A DNA stretch of 64,000 nt from Argopecten irradians. Its lineage: Eukaryota; Mollusca; Bivalvia; Pectinida; Pectinidae. The stretch covers positions 42,052,996 through 42,116,995 of the forward strand of contig NC_091143.1 in assembly GCF_041381155.1 (NCBI RefSeq), read 5' to 3'. The first letter of the stretch is position 1. Each line of letters opens with the position of its first letter. The translations under genes were made by a program, and so were the position numbers. Positions 1 through 10,785 of this stretch are shown one piece after another. The notes under the pieces are model-generated. The model ran no database searches. It saw nothing but the letters and a program-made list of their open reading frames with translations, and was not told the DNA's origin.

Positions 1-1428
1 ATGTTGCTGAAAATCATGATCACATAGCTTTTGTTTTTTTTTGCGATTTTTCCAAAGCCTTTGATAGAGTTTGGCATAAAGGCCTCATATACAAACCCTG
101 GATAGCTAATTATCTGTCGTGTAGAAAACAGTCTGTTTTTAATAAATACATCCATTTCTTCTTTGAAGGATATTAATGCTTGTGTACCACAGGGATCTGT
201 CCTAGGACCTTTATTTTTTTCTTATTTATATTAATGATATTTCAACCGAACTTATTTCACTATGTCGTCACTTTGCTGACTATCATATTCTTCTTAATAC
301 TTAGATGATATTATACGTGTTGTAAATACTGATTTTAAAGCTCTAGAAATATGGTCAAATGATTGACTTATTTCCTTCAACCCGAAAAAAATCATGTTAG
401 TATTTCTTTCAAATCTCCCTTACCAGCCACTTTTTACATTCATCAATACAGTTATAGAAATTACACAGGAGTAATTTTAAGTAGCGATGCTAAATGGTCT
501 GAACATATAGATGAAATTATTAAGAAGGTTTCGAAATACATGTATATAGCAACCATTCGTAAATTGAAATTCCTACTAAGCAGAAAAAAAATAGAAAAAA
601 TGTATCTAATATATTTAAGACCTATCTTAGAGTATGCATGTGAAGTTTGGGATAATTGTGGTGTTGCCAATTCCGATAATCTTGAAAATGTACAACTTGA
701 TGCCGCCCGTATTATTACAGGACTACCAATATATACCAAAACAGAGTTTATTTATAAAGAAATTAGACGGCTTCCGTTATCTAAACGGAGAAAGATAAGA
801 AAATTAACCCTCTTTTTAATATAAAACATAATATAGCTCCCTCATATTTATGTGATATCTTACCAGACAACATCGGTGTCCTGATAAACTATGACTTTAG
901 AAATTCCCAGGAAGTGAGGCAACAACGTTATAGACTCCAACGCACATTTAACTCCTTCTTTCCTTCAACTTCTACTCTTTGGAACAATTTAGATATAGCT
1001 ACTAGAAATTTTCCAATCTTAAATTCCTTCAAATCAATTATTCCTTCCAGAAACCGTGTGTTTTCTAAATTTTGGTACTATAGATGGCTTAATATTTTCC
1101 ATTGTAGATTAAGAAATAAAGCAAGTACTTTTTTACGATCTTTTCATATCCAATCTTTTGCCTTCAGCACGCTGTGAATGAATGTGGATTCTCGTGCGAA
1201 GACTCTTATCACATGCCCAAAATATCGCATTATACGACAGACATTATTAAACGATATTGGTACCCCGGTGGCATCACATTAGATACATTACTAACAGGAG
1301 ATGCAAATTTAGAAAATGATACTCACCTTAATATTGCAAAGGCAGTCCAAATTTATATTGACAGTACTGGCATGTTTTTTGACATTCAGAGCATACTACC
1401 AAATTCCTATATCTACTTAGTTAATTAA
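1..1428 (+). mobile_element. Decayed non-LTR retrotransposon (LINE), 3' part of the RT ORF
   Basis: The plus strand encodes pieces of a LINE reverse transcriptase in shifting frames. Near base 40 is the motif CDFSKAFDRVWHKGL. Near base 180 is VPQGSVLGPLFF. At 363-824 is a long open stretch with YLRPILEYACEVWDNC, typical of the RT C-terminal region of Jockey/CR1-type elements. 914-1177 continues with FFPSTSTLWNNL, and 1174-1428 keeps a remnant of the C-terminal Cys/His region (CGFSCEDSYH). Frames change between roughly 100 and 360 and again near 830-910, and there are several in-frame stops, so this is a dead copy. Its 5' part lies outside the window. The exact clade is uncertain; Jockey/CR1-like is a motif-level guess. 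Confidence 0.85.
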
Positions 1429-2245
1429 TAAATTACATGTTATACATATGTCAACAGTATAAATCAGTTGTATCTGCTGTCTGGTGTAGTTGAATGATTT
1501 TCAAGGAAAGGAATGGCTTCGAGTGGATCTCCAGTGTAATGTTTTCTATGGAATGTGTATCATGGACAACGTTTTAAGGAAGTAATCGATCGGTGTTTCC
1601 CAGTCAGTCAGATAACTATCTACACAATTATCACGTTTACAAATAATTATAAGTTAATAAATAACAACTAACTATTTCTCCTCTCCCATACTCCTCAATC
1701 TTTCCCTTTTCTCTTTCATTCTTTTAATAGAAAATTTTGATTCATATATTTATATATGTATTGTCTTCACTGCTGTCCATTATGTATATATACATATTAT
1801 GTATTCGGTAGAGGACGTCACTAAGTTGGCAAAACGTGCGTTCAATCCCAGTTGTCAATAATTTACGACAATAAAAAATGTTTAAAAACAATGATGTAGA
1901 TTGGAATGGCAAAACGATGGATAACTTTAAAAAGTTCGTTTGAGATAAACATATGGCATTCCCGCGCATCTTAAAATGGGTACCGTTCCCTCCTGCAAAT
2001 TCATATTTCTTTCTGCCTAAGTATATGTTCATTATGTATATTTTTCTCAAAGAATTTGAGAAAAATATTGATTGTCGATGGCAGTTTGAAAATGGGACAT
2101 AAAGTTCAATATCAAGTTAAAGTCATGATAATAGCTTACAGCGATCGGCAAGGGACAAGCACTACATCAGTACTGCTCAGAATGCATGTTTTCACTTTAT
2201 TTGTTTAGTGTGTAAATATTGCTTTTGTTTAATCACACCCCACAG
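1429..2245. other. No recognisable gene
   Basis: This AT-rich stretch lies between the LINE and the first MIEAP-like exon. It holds only short chance open frames. Any further upstream exons of the downstream gene are not visible here. Its last bases (a pyrimidine-poor tract ending cacccCACAG) form the splice acceptor of the next exon. Confidence 0.5.
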
Positions 2246-3125
2246 AATGACACCACATACAGGCCCACCCTGTCAGAGTACCAAAATCAGCAGCTCGATG
2301 AACTGAGGAAGGCATGCATGTTAATGCTGATTCCAGCTGTTGAAAATGTAAGTAGTATCAATTTAGTGTTTGATATTGTTCATATTATCAAAGAAACTAT
2401 ATTGTGTGAAACTGAAGACAAAGTAATATTATTTAATGAAATACGTATGATATAATAATTATTAATGTGTAAGCATTATATCATATATCGTTATTAGAAC
2501 AAGAATTGGCAAATGTTCAGTAATTACCATTTGTCGTTTTATTTTCTATCATTTGTAGAGATTCCTAATAAGGATGGAGGAAAAAATTGAAAATGTATTC
2601 AAAGGAGTTGGCGGAAAGATTAGATACAACGACCAATCGCCCGAGCACAATAAAAACCCATCAATCGGAGATCAATCGGCTTCTGCCACTGAGATGACGC
2701 AGACCTACGACCGACCGGCAACTCAGAACATGGATATGGATGATAAAGCTGAAGACATATCCTGTACAAGTCACAAACAAATCACTCCAGGATCATCTGA
2801 TATGTTGACAAAAGATAAATTACCAGTGGATAAAAGGCAGGAGTCCAGAGGAGCTCGTGGTGAGGTCCGAATTTCCTCGCTCAAATTTACTTCAAAATTC
2901 GCCAAAACCTGCGTTAACCTATGTTGGAATATGAGAATACAAAACCCGCCAATGCATATCGATACTGAAATAAAAAAGGGCGGCAAAATAAACAAGCATA
3001 TTTACAAAAACTACACACAAAAAGGAGAACGTGTTGGCTTCTTAGTGTGGCCAGCATTGTTCCGGCGCAAGTATGGCCTGTTGTTGTGCAAAGGTGTTGT
3101 TCAGCCTTTGCCCGAAAAGAAATAA
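2246..3125 (+). CDS. MIEAP/SPATA18-like protein, last two coding exons
   Basis: Two exons join in phase 0. Exon 2246-2347 (34 codons, starting NDTTYRPTLSEYQNQQ) has a CACAG acceptor and a GTAAGT donor. Exon 2559-3125 has an ATTTGTAG acceptor and runs to TAA. Its C-terminal part reads CVNLCWNMRIQNPPMHIDTE, then KHIYKNYTQKGERVGFLVWP and ends LCKGVVQPLPEKK. That order (Cys/Trp-rich helix, 'PP', a His/Tyr-rich stretch, VWPAL, a K-G-x turn) resembles the C-terminal domain of mitochondria-eating protein (MIEAP/SPATA18), which vertebrates use in mitochondrial quality control. The middle of the last exon (about residues 10-100) is polar and low in complexity. Upstream exons were not found, so the gene is partial here or broken by the LINE upstream. 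Family assignment is from motif memory, not a search. Confidence 0.55.
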
Positions 3126-4173
3126 ATGGTACATTGTGACAGATGGCGGAATTTACAAAATGGGTTTTATGACTCAATGTAACATCAAAAGGTAAACATT
3201 ACATACATTCGAAACTACAAACAATGGTTTTGAGATAATATTATGGATTCAAACTCAAATAACATTACCGAATCAACACAGACATTAGTTATGGTGTCAT
3301 ATTACTTTAATTCTTGAAACAGGTGATGCAATTGTAACGATTAAATATTAAATTGGCAATCCCGGATGCGCTGAGCGGTCATTATTGAAAGAATTATTAC
3401 GGATGGTCTGTTGAAATATAATACATTTATTAAGTCTCATGACATCGTTTTGTTTCCTCCACTTCTTCAATTTCTTCTTCATTTCTTCTTCCAAAATTAT
3501 TTCTTGTGTGGTATGTAATAAATCTCAGAGAGATGCAGGCTACTCTTATTTTTGGAATCGTCATTCAAACGATTGGTAAAAACTCAGATAATTACTTTTG
3601 AAAACCCTCATTTGCCATGGTAAAAAAGAAAAACGCTTCCGAGTGGTCTAAGCTTAGATATTGTCTAAAAAGTGATTTTAGCAAAACATAGGTTTAACTC
3701 AAGCAATTGTGTGAATCCGAGTAGTGGATTCTCACAAATGTTTGATAACAAAATTTCTTTCATAACCCGATGAATTAAAAATAAATATTGATATCAATGC
3801 ATATACTTCATTTTCAAAGTACTTGGTAAAATTCTATTTTCTATGACTTATTTTAATCATTTTTATTCAGTATTTGTATACGTAATATACACACAAGAAT
3901 AACAATTCGCACCAATGTCAGTGACTATTGTAATTTTCATTCTTATCAAAAACCTAATTAACCAAGTTTATATGTCTTTACGCAATGCGTTAACAAATGT
4001 AAATATTTTTTTGTATGGTTTAATATAACCTATAACCAAATTATATTACCATTGTGTTGTGTATCTTTTATATACGTGTTCTCTTATACAGGATATACCC
4101 GGTGTAATGTTCAGTTTGATTTTATACTTTTCTTACCTTAGTGTTTTGGTTGTATTAGTTTAACTTTCATTTT
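3126..4173. other. 3' flank, no gene seen
   Basis: AT-rich noncoding DNA follows the MIEAP-like stop codon. An AATAAA overlaps the region just after the stop (near 3121). I see no ORF with recognisable motifs and no clear repeat structure. Confidence 0.45.
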
Positions 4174-4270
4174 ACAGCCAGAGTCATTTATGGACGTGCC
4201 TTGTTTGTTGGTGGAGAAAAGCCGGGGTACCCGGAGAATAACCAACAACCATCGGCTTGTTCCTGGTTAA
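4174..4270 (-). mobile_element. SINE fragment (3' conserved part)
   Basis: Read on the minus strand this gives TTCTCCGGGTACCCCGG, then CTCCACCAACAA, then GGCACGTCCATAAATGA. This is the conserved tail I recall from a widespread molluscan tRNA-derived SINE group. Related but more diverged pieces are at 13.4 kb and twice at 60.0 and 62.5 kb. No tRNA-like head is evident here. The name of the SINE family is not assigned. Confidence 0.55.
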
Positions 4271-4859
4271 TTGATGTACACAATTTTATGTCATTTATCC
4301 ATTTAATGACTGTCATAACAACCATGTGTGGTATATAATTAGATAAACATATTTATGTGTTTTATTCATACATTTTTAAACATGGATTTTTGTCGAAACT
4401 TTTGAAAATTTAAACGAATTTATGTGAAAATAAATTCATAAGGACTATTTATATCTAATTTGGAGAATGTTTGGTATTGCTCTGAAATACATAATTGGAC
4501 AAGATGGAGTGATTTACTCTGGTTATGACAAATTTTCTAAACTACAAATCTTATGAACTAAAAGTTTTCTAAATTGTTTAATTACATTTCCATCTGTTTC
4601 AATGTGTTTTTCATGGATCACGTGGGTAAAATATATTTTATTTTTTTAATTAAAAAGAAAAAAATATTTCATATTTCAACTTTGCTTGCAACGAACATTT
4701 CCATTGGCTTAAAATCTACTTTATGAGCCCATAAAGGAAAATATGGCGTCGCCATTTGTAACATCGCTTCATATAGTCTGAGATAACGGCGTAATGAATT
4801 CATATCCAAAAGAGTCCCAAGGGATTCTTTTAGAGAATTGAATTATGAGTGTCAATTTG

Positions 4860-4881
4860 AATATATATATATATATATATA
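4860..4881. repeat. (AT)n microsatellite
   Basis: An uninterrupted AT dinucleotide run of about 22 bases. Confidence 0.9.
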
Positions 4882-5067
4882 CCAAGAAAAAATTACGTGT
4901 CTATGTAGAGTTGAATATATAAAAAATAAAAGTCAACGACATTCCTCTTGTACATTCACCATTTCATGATGATTTCGGTTTTTCAGGCGAACAGACAAAA
5001 CGTTCGCAAACGTTTTCGTTACTGAACGCACCTCAGGTATATGTTTATTTTTCAAAGAACAAATTAA

Positions 5068-5092
5068 TGACGTCACAAATAGCGTGACGTCA
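5068..5092. promoter_or_regulatory. Paired CRE-like palindromes
   Basis: Two perfect TGACGTCA octamers lie at 5068-5075 and 5085-5092, 17 bases apart, in otherwise AT-rich DNA. The octamer is the full CREB/ATF site. No gene start is recognised nearby, so function is unknown. A second pair is at 14907-14933. Confidence 0.35.
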
Positions 5093-6125
5093 CAAGGTAC
5101 ACACGTTTACATAACAATACTATGAAGTTGCGCCATTTTCTATTATGGCCTATTGAGAGTTGGTTTTGATACATGGTTGTGCAGGTGATCAATTTAATGT
5201 TATACCTTTATATCAATTACATTCTTCAGACACTGTTTTGTTGGAAAACAAAGAGAGCTTATAAAAATATTAAAACCAACTCTCAATATATATAGATGGA
5301 GATATAACACGATAGTCTGAGTGTACCACATCATACCTCTAAGGTTACTCTTATATCATTATCTGTATTCATATATAGAGTGTAAACTTATTTATCGGGA
5401 TTATAATTATAAATATAATTGTGCATTCCAGTTTATTTTTACCCTTGTCCTTTAAAGTAAGAAATTTGTAAAAACATGAAAAAAAACATCTAGTTTAGAC
5501 AATATATGATTGTGTGTACATAATGACTATTTAAATTGACCAATAGTAAATATGTTCTCTGATGTTTATTATAATGAATACAGAATATTGTACAATGTGA
5601 AACAATGAACTCTTTAATTACAATGCTTATGATCATATATATAATAAAATGCAAAGTATGTTGATAGCATTATCAGAGCTGTGTGTTTTACTTTATACGT
5701 TTTATTATTTACTAAATACGAATAAATGAGCTTTCAAATTGTTATCATGCTATTGTCTGCTTTATGTCATATTTCATAGCTAAAATGAATTCCGAATTCA
5801 TCGTGATTGGTTACACTCAGTGTATGTTATTGTGAATAAGATTGAATACAAAAAACAACATAATTTCATCTTCATAATTTTGTTACTTATGCTTTTAGCT
5901 ACAGCTTTGTTGATTCGTTATTTAGAAATGTATAAAGCAACACATAAATCAGGACATTAACAAGGCCTAAAACATTCATTTTAACATAAACTTGGAAATA
6001 TAATGAAAAAATGAAAGATAAAAATTATTTTCTGGTTTATGTCAGAAATACTACAGATGTTACCTTATACTATTGTAAACAAGTGAAGAAATATGAAAAT
6101 TGTATATTTTAATTAAAAAATATTA
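5093..6125. other. Intergenic, nothing recognised
   Basis: AT-rich DNA with no ORF of note, no clear tandem repeat and no terminal inverted repeat that I could pair. Confidence 0.4.
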
Positions 6126-7390
6126 CACTGCTGGTGCATCGCCCTCGATACTCCTCGGATTAAAATTACTGTAGTTATATACATCCCTAGATTACCTCAA
6201 ACACGAAGGTACTGAACATGGCGGTGATTGAAGGCGCTTTATTCAAAACCAGCAATATATAACCCCTAGATTTCGACTCTCTTATATGCCGACATATGCT
6301 ATTGGGGAGCTAAATCATCAAGTTACATGTCAATGTTCAAATATCAAATGTTTAAGCGACATATCGTAACAGTGAAATTTGCAGGAAATATAACTTTAAG
6401 GCTAATCAAACAACGATGATGGTTTGGAATTCTTTAGAATTACCTTAACAGCTTAAATTATAGACAGCTAAATAGCTGCATATGACCAGAGAGATCGAAT
6501 CAATACGCATTAGAATGATATGGCGTCAAAGAATATGAGGATGAGACAAATGTATTTGACAGGAAAAAAGTATATTGAGCAGTCACCAGGTGGAGCGCTA
6601 CGTTCCATTTGGTTGTTGCATTGTTAGATAAAAATCTATAGACAGGGGTAGATATCAGGTATACTTGATGCATTGTAGTTTATTGATATACACATTAAAA
6701 AACACTTAACTGCAGTAGATGACTGCTTTTGTATTCATATCATGTTTCATTTAGTAAGCTCTATACATTTTAAGCATACACAGCAGGGTATCCTTGGGGA
6801 TAAAACGATTAACGTATAGACACACACACACAAACACAATAGTAGGCACAAATGTTTATCCAACGGAAGAGGAGGATTATCACAAGATGCTACGATCGGA
6901 CTATTAAAAATGTATGTATTTGTTTTACCTCCGGAACGCGCTCAGAGCGTAGCGTAATATCTGCAGGCAAACCATGTATTAAATGCAAAAGCAGGAATCC
7001 TTAATTAGGATTTTGTTCATTAAAGGGACAAACAGTAACGAATTATCTTCTAACGTTTTTTCGTTAAAATCTCACGTTAATTCCTATCCTGTGCATATGG
7101 GTTTTTAATTTGAAAGCCAAAAATCATATAAAAACAATCTTGATATTTATCATCTCATAGTGAAATTGAAGGCAGCTCAGCGGAAAACATTTGACCAATC
7201 ACAGGCTAGCAAAGATTTCCTTTGAAGACTACAGAGAGAGCGACGCCTAACATCTAAGCCACACAGTCAACCACAGTGTATCGTTATACGGCTCTTTTGA
7301 TGTACATCAAATGACTAAATTACCTGTTCTATTCTGTTGCCTCCAACAAGTGATCGGAACCCCTGGAGTATCGAGGATGCAAGGCACCAT
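6126..7390. repeat. Possible DNA-transposon remnant with weak inverted ends
   Basis: The left end (about 6132-6158, containing CCTCGATACTCC) and the right end (about 7362-7389, containing GGAGTATCGAGG) are inverted relatives, and both sit beside a TGGTGC/GCACCA motif. Inside are a segment shared with 40.56 kb (6210-6342) and a short CA run near 6820-6835. No transposase ORF is present. Target duplications were not found, so the ends are tentative. Confidence 0.35.
6210..6342 (-). repeat. Dispersed repeat, inverted copy of 40558-40692
   Basis: The reverse complement of this segment aligns with 40558-40692 through several long matching words: TGATTTAGCTCCCCAA, GCATATGTCGGC, and TTTGAATAAAGCGCC followed by TTCAATCACCGCCATG. 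The match ends abruptly on both sides, as expected for two copies of an interspersed element. Coding content is nil. Confidence 0.75.
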
Positions 7391-7581
7391 ACAATAGAGT
7401 TCGACGCTAGCGCGCTTCATGGAATTTGCCTCTGTCTAGTTTGCATTTTTATTGGCTATGAATGCCAACTGAAAGACATTCAATGCTTAAATATAACCGT
7501 GGGTTGAAAATTCGTTTAAAAGCTGTGTGTGTGTGCTTTGTGGATTAGCATTCGTACCAAGTCCATGTGGAACATACCGTA

Positions 7582-7694
7582 CACAGGGACGTGGCACGAA
7601 AATTTTTAACCAATAGTATACATATATATATTATAGATACTATAACATATATATGTATACTATTGGTTAAAAATTTTCGTGCCACGTCCCTGTG
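7582..7694. mobile_element. hAT-like MITE, near-perfect hairpin, 8-bp TSD
   Basis: The element is 113 bp, with terminal inverted repeats of about 49 bp starting CACAGGGACGTGGCACG. It is flanked by identical 8-bp repeats ATACCGTA (7574-7581 and 7695-7702). An 8-bp target duplication with a CAGGG-type end is the signature of the hAT superfamily. Both arms of the related foldback at 24733-24740 and 25928-25935 carry the uninterrupted ATACCGTA site, which proves the insertion. The inside is only AT-rich spacer. A larger relative lies at 12035-12968. Confidence 0.92.
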
Positions 7695-7855
7695 ATACCG
7701 TACTATGCTATATTACAATGATTTTTTCAAGATTTCGTTTTTTTGCGAATCACGAAAAATACCAGTAACGTATTTAAAAGCCAAAAAGGTCACAGTACAG
7801 ATACACAATACCCATTTGGAAACCAGCTTTACTTGTTAGCTTGCTCTGTCCATAT

Positions 7856-8564
7856 CAACTTCGCTAGCCAAGGGTATTAGTCCGATTCTCTTTCTATTAC
7901 CCTTGGCTTATCTGACTTCAGAACGGGTGGTCCCGCACTGCGCCACCTGCTGGATCACCGCAGTTGCGCCCCTTCCATTTACGTAATAAGCAACCAATTA
8001 AAAAGCTCGTATCATTGTTGTATGGTTGAAAAAATGGCAGCGCCCTATGAAACACGCGTGTTGTTTGCGACAGATTCAAAATACCAAAGATGAACATGTG
8101 TGTGAGTCATTTGTTTATTAGTGAGTTCGGCCACCAGTTTTTGCGTTTCATGCAGAAGTTCTGCAGTGTCCAATTTTGTAACGAGATCGTAGTATATCTT
8201 TTAATTGTTTAATTTGTGAAACATAAACCATGCACGTACTTTCCAATCTGTTTGGAGAGCAACGTCTTCAAGACGTTCATTTCGCTGGTATAAAACATCT
8301 AATTGATTAAATAAATAATAATATAACTTCGCTAAGAGTTGATGTTGACAGACATGCCTGATGCCTCATTATACAAATGTAGGTCACTATATATACTACC
8401 GCTTCAGTTCAGTTTTGTTGACAAATCAAAGCTGCATTTTCATTGGTCGCCTGAACCTAGCCGCATCCAATCACAATTTGAAAGCAAAAACACCTGTTCT
8501 GAAGTGAGATATGCCAAGGGTAATAGAAAGAGAATCGGACTAATACCCTTGGCTAGCGAAGTTG
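7856..8564. mobile_element. MULE-like non-autonomous transposon, 9-bp TSD
   Basis: The element is 709 bp. Inverted ends of about 73 bp (7856-7928 and 8492-8564) start CAACTTCGCTAGCCAAGG, with few mismatches. The flanks are identical: TGTCCATAT at 7847-7855 and 8565-8573. Long terminal inverted repeats with a 9-bp duplication fit the Mutator (MULE) superfamily. The related foldback arms at 24919-24927 and about 25774-25782 carry the empty site. The open frame across 8339-8755 runs through the right terminal repeat and out of the element, so it is not a gene. Confidence 0.9.
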
Positions 8565-9647
8565 TGTCCATATATATACATAAATATTTACATCCCTCGA
8601 TACCCTTATATAAAGGCACAACGAGTTTTTGTTACGGTCTTACTGGCCAGACTAAAAAATCCTCCCGGAACGGGAAAAACGTAGTGGAAAAAAAGGTCAC
8701 GTGCTTATACCTCATTCATGCCATTGGCCGGAATATACAATTGTATTATGGGTAACTAGTGATCACGTGATTGTGTGTTTACTTCCAAATATGGTGATTG
8801 TTTGCTTGCAATTTCTTCGGAGAAATTGATTTATTTGAAAATATTTAGACTCCGAAATGATATTAATATTACATGCATATCATTTGACTTGCACATGTAT
8901 TATTTTACTATAAATAATGAACTGAAATGAGTTATAAAACTGCCATTTCCACGTTTTGTAAATAAATGATAAAATGCGAATTGACCAATTCAATAGGTCT
9001 AACCGTCTAATATAGGATCAGCGAAGATCGGCTACTCCCGGCTAAATTCGTAGAATTCTAAATTTATATTTATATATATTATTACCTGCTTTAGGGTTCA
9101 GAACATATACATAATACACAGAGAAAATAATATCTTCTTCAAAAGGCCTAATTATGTATAAATACCAGGTCAGAGAAATCACTATGTGATCACTAGTTAC
9201 CCATAATACAATTCCATATTTATTTCAGCCAATGGCATGAATGAGATATAATCACGTGACTTGTTTTACTACGTTTGACCAAGGACGTATCTCACTTATA
9301 AATCCTTGGTTTGACTACAAAGAACGCGTGTTTTGTACCATTATTGGGAAAATCACCCGCGGATCGTGATTTCATTTCCACCATTTGAAACAGAATGCTT
9401 AGAGTAGACTCTGATTGTGAAACATTGATAAATTGAAGATTACATGTTGTGCCATGGCAGATGTCAAAAATTATGTACAAATGTATATATACTCGACCAT
9501 TACTTGAAACATCATCTAATAAATTTTTGTTGAAATTATAATTGATGTTGACCAGGAAATGTACCAGTCTAAATTTTGGTTGAATAATGCATGGAAAGTG
9601 AATTAATCTTAACTTTTCCACTTTGTGGAAAATCCTTCAAAACGGAT

Positions 9648-9799
9648 TTATCTCCCTTGATTAAAATGACAAACCATGTACCTTTGCTATGATATAAAGT
9701 TGTTGTTTTTTTTTCCATTTTTCTTATCTCCCTTGATTAAAATGACAAACCATGTAACTTTGCTATGATATAAAGTTGTTGTTTTTTTTTCCATTTTTT
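9648..9799. repeat. Two-copy tandem duplication, 76-bp unit
   Basis: Units 9648-9723 and 9724-9799 both begin TTATCTCCCTTGATTAAAAT and end in a T-run followed by CCATTTTT. They differ at only one or two bases, so the duplication is recent. Confidence 0.92.
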
Positions 9800-10459
9800 T
9801 AATTCAATAATGAATGCAGATCAAATATATTAATCAAATATGTGTAATAATTTAATTTGAAACATGTTTGTTTTGCTGAAAATTTGCAACAACAAAAAAA
9901 TTGATATCAATACAAAATATTCATGAATGTTATTTTATTGTTGTTGTTTTTGTACTTGCTGTAAAATGAGAAAAACCGTGTTGTTGAGAAGAAGTTTGTT
10001 AGAATTTGAATTGTTTACAAATGGATGACAGTTGAGAATGAGCAGAAGACAATAAGGATTTATATGTCTAACAGTCACTTGAATTCCGTTATGCACAGTT
10101 ATAAATAATGTTTTGCTTTTAAACAAACAAATAAATATGTCTCAGCCCTATGACTTGGCACATAGGTCAAGATCATTGATTTGAACAAGCTTTGTATCCC
10201 TTCATCCCAGCATGCTATGCCCAATATCATGTCCATGTATGAGGTTCTTGGTTATTAAGAAGATTGTAAATTGTTTACAACAGACACTGGATGATGCCGG
10301 CGGCAAAAGACAATTGCAATAGGTCACACAGGAGGAGATTAATTCAACACACAACCATTCATACTTTATATTCTTTTTCTCATAAATCATTACAATAATT
10401 CTTGTACACATCCATATCAGTGACGACGCTAACAGGAAATTAATGAATATGCAAAATGG
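9800..10459. other. Intergenic, nothing recognised
   Basis: AT-rich sequence with a few chance open frames on the minus strand. None shows protein-like composition or splice logic. Confidence 0.4.
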
Positions 10460-10785
10460 CGTGCGAGCGTCGAAGGGTCGAGATTTTGGTGTTTGGAGGT
10501 CCGGGGGTCTCTCACGGAAAAAATATTACGATTTAGAATGGCTGAGATAATTTTTACGATGTATTTTGATGATTTTGCGAACGCCGAACGCGCGAGATTT
10601 TGGTGTTTGGGGGGTCCGGGGGTCTCACCCGGAAAAAAAGATTACGATTTTGGTGATTTTGCGAGCGACGAATGCGCGAGACTTTAGTGTTTTGGGGGGC
10701 CGGGGGTCTCCCCCGCAAAAAATATTACGATTTGGAATGGCCAAGATGAGTTTTACGGTGTATTTTGAGGATTTTAAAGCGTTCT
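10460..10785. repeat. Tandem repeat of about 84-115 bp units, three copies
   Basis: Three units begin with CGAGATTTTGGTGTTTGG or a close variant at 10479, 10593 and 10677. Each continues with a GGTCCGGGGGTCTC-like G-rich motif and an ATTACGATTT box. The middle unit lacks about 30 bp. The GC-rich motif stands out from the AT-rich surroundings. Overlapping open frames here result from the repeat. Confidence 0.85.

Larger units (their letters stand above)
7379..9290 (+). mobile_element. Partial copy of a foldback DNA transposon
   Basis: This region matches the left arm and core of the 24.1-27.2 kb foldback element. Shared words include CAAGGCACCATACA (7380), ATATAACCGTGGGTTGAA (7492), CATTCGTACCAAGTCC (7550) and CCATTGGCCGGAAT (8721). 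A short stretch of the opposite arm follows at about 9184-9281. The core (about 8815-9060) is in the opposite orientation relative to the arms compared with the 24 kb copy. Two younger elements are inserted, at 7582-7694 and 7856-8564. No transposase is encoded, so the element is non-autonomous. The right arm is truncated. Confidence 0.75.
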
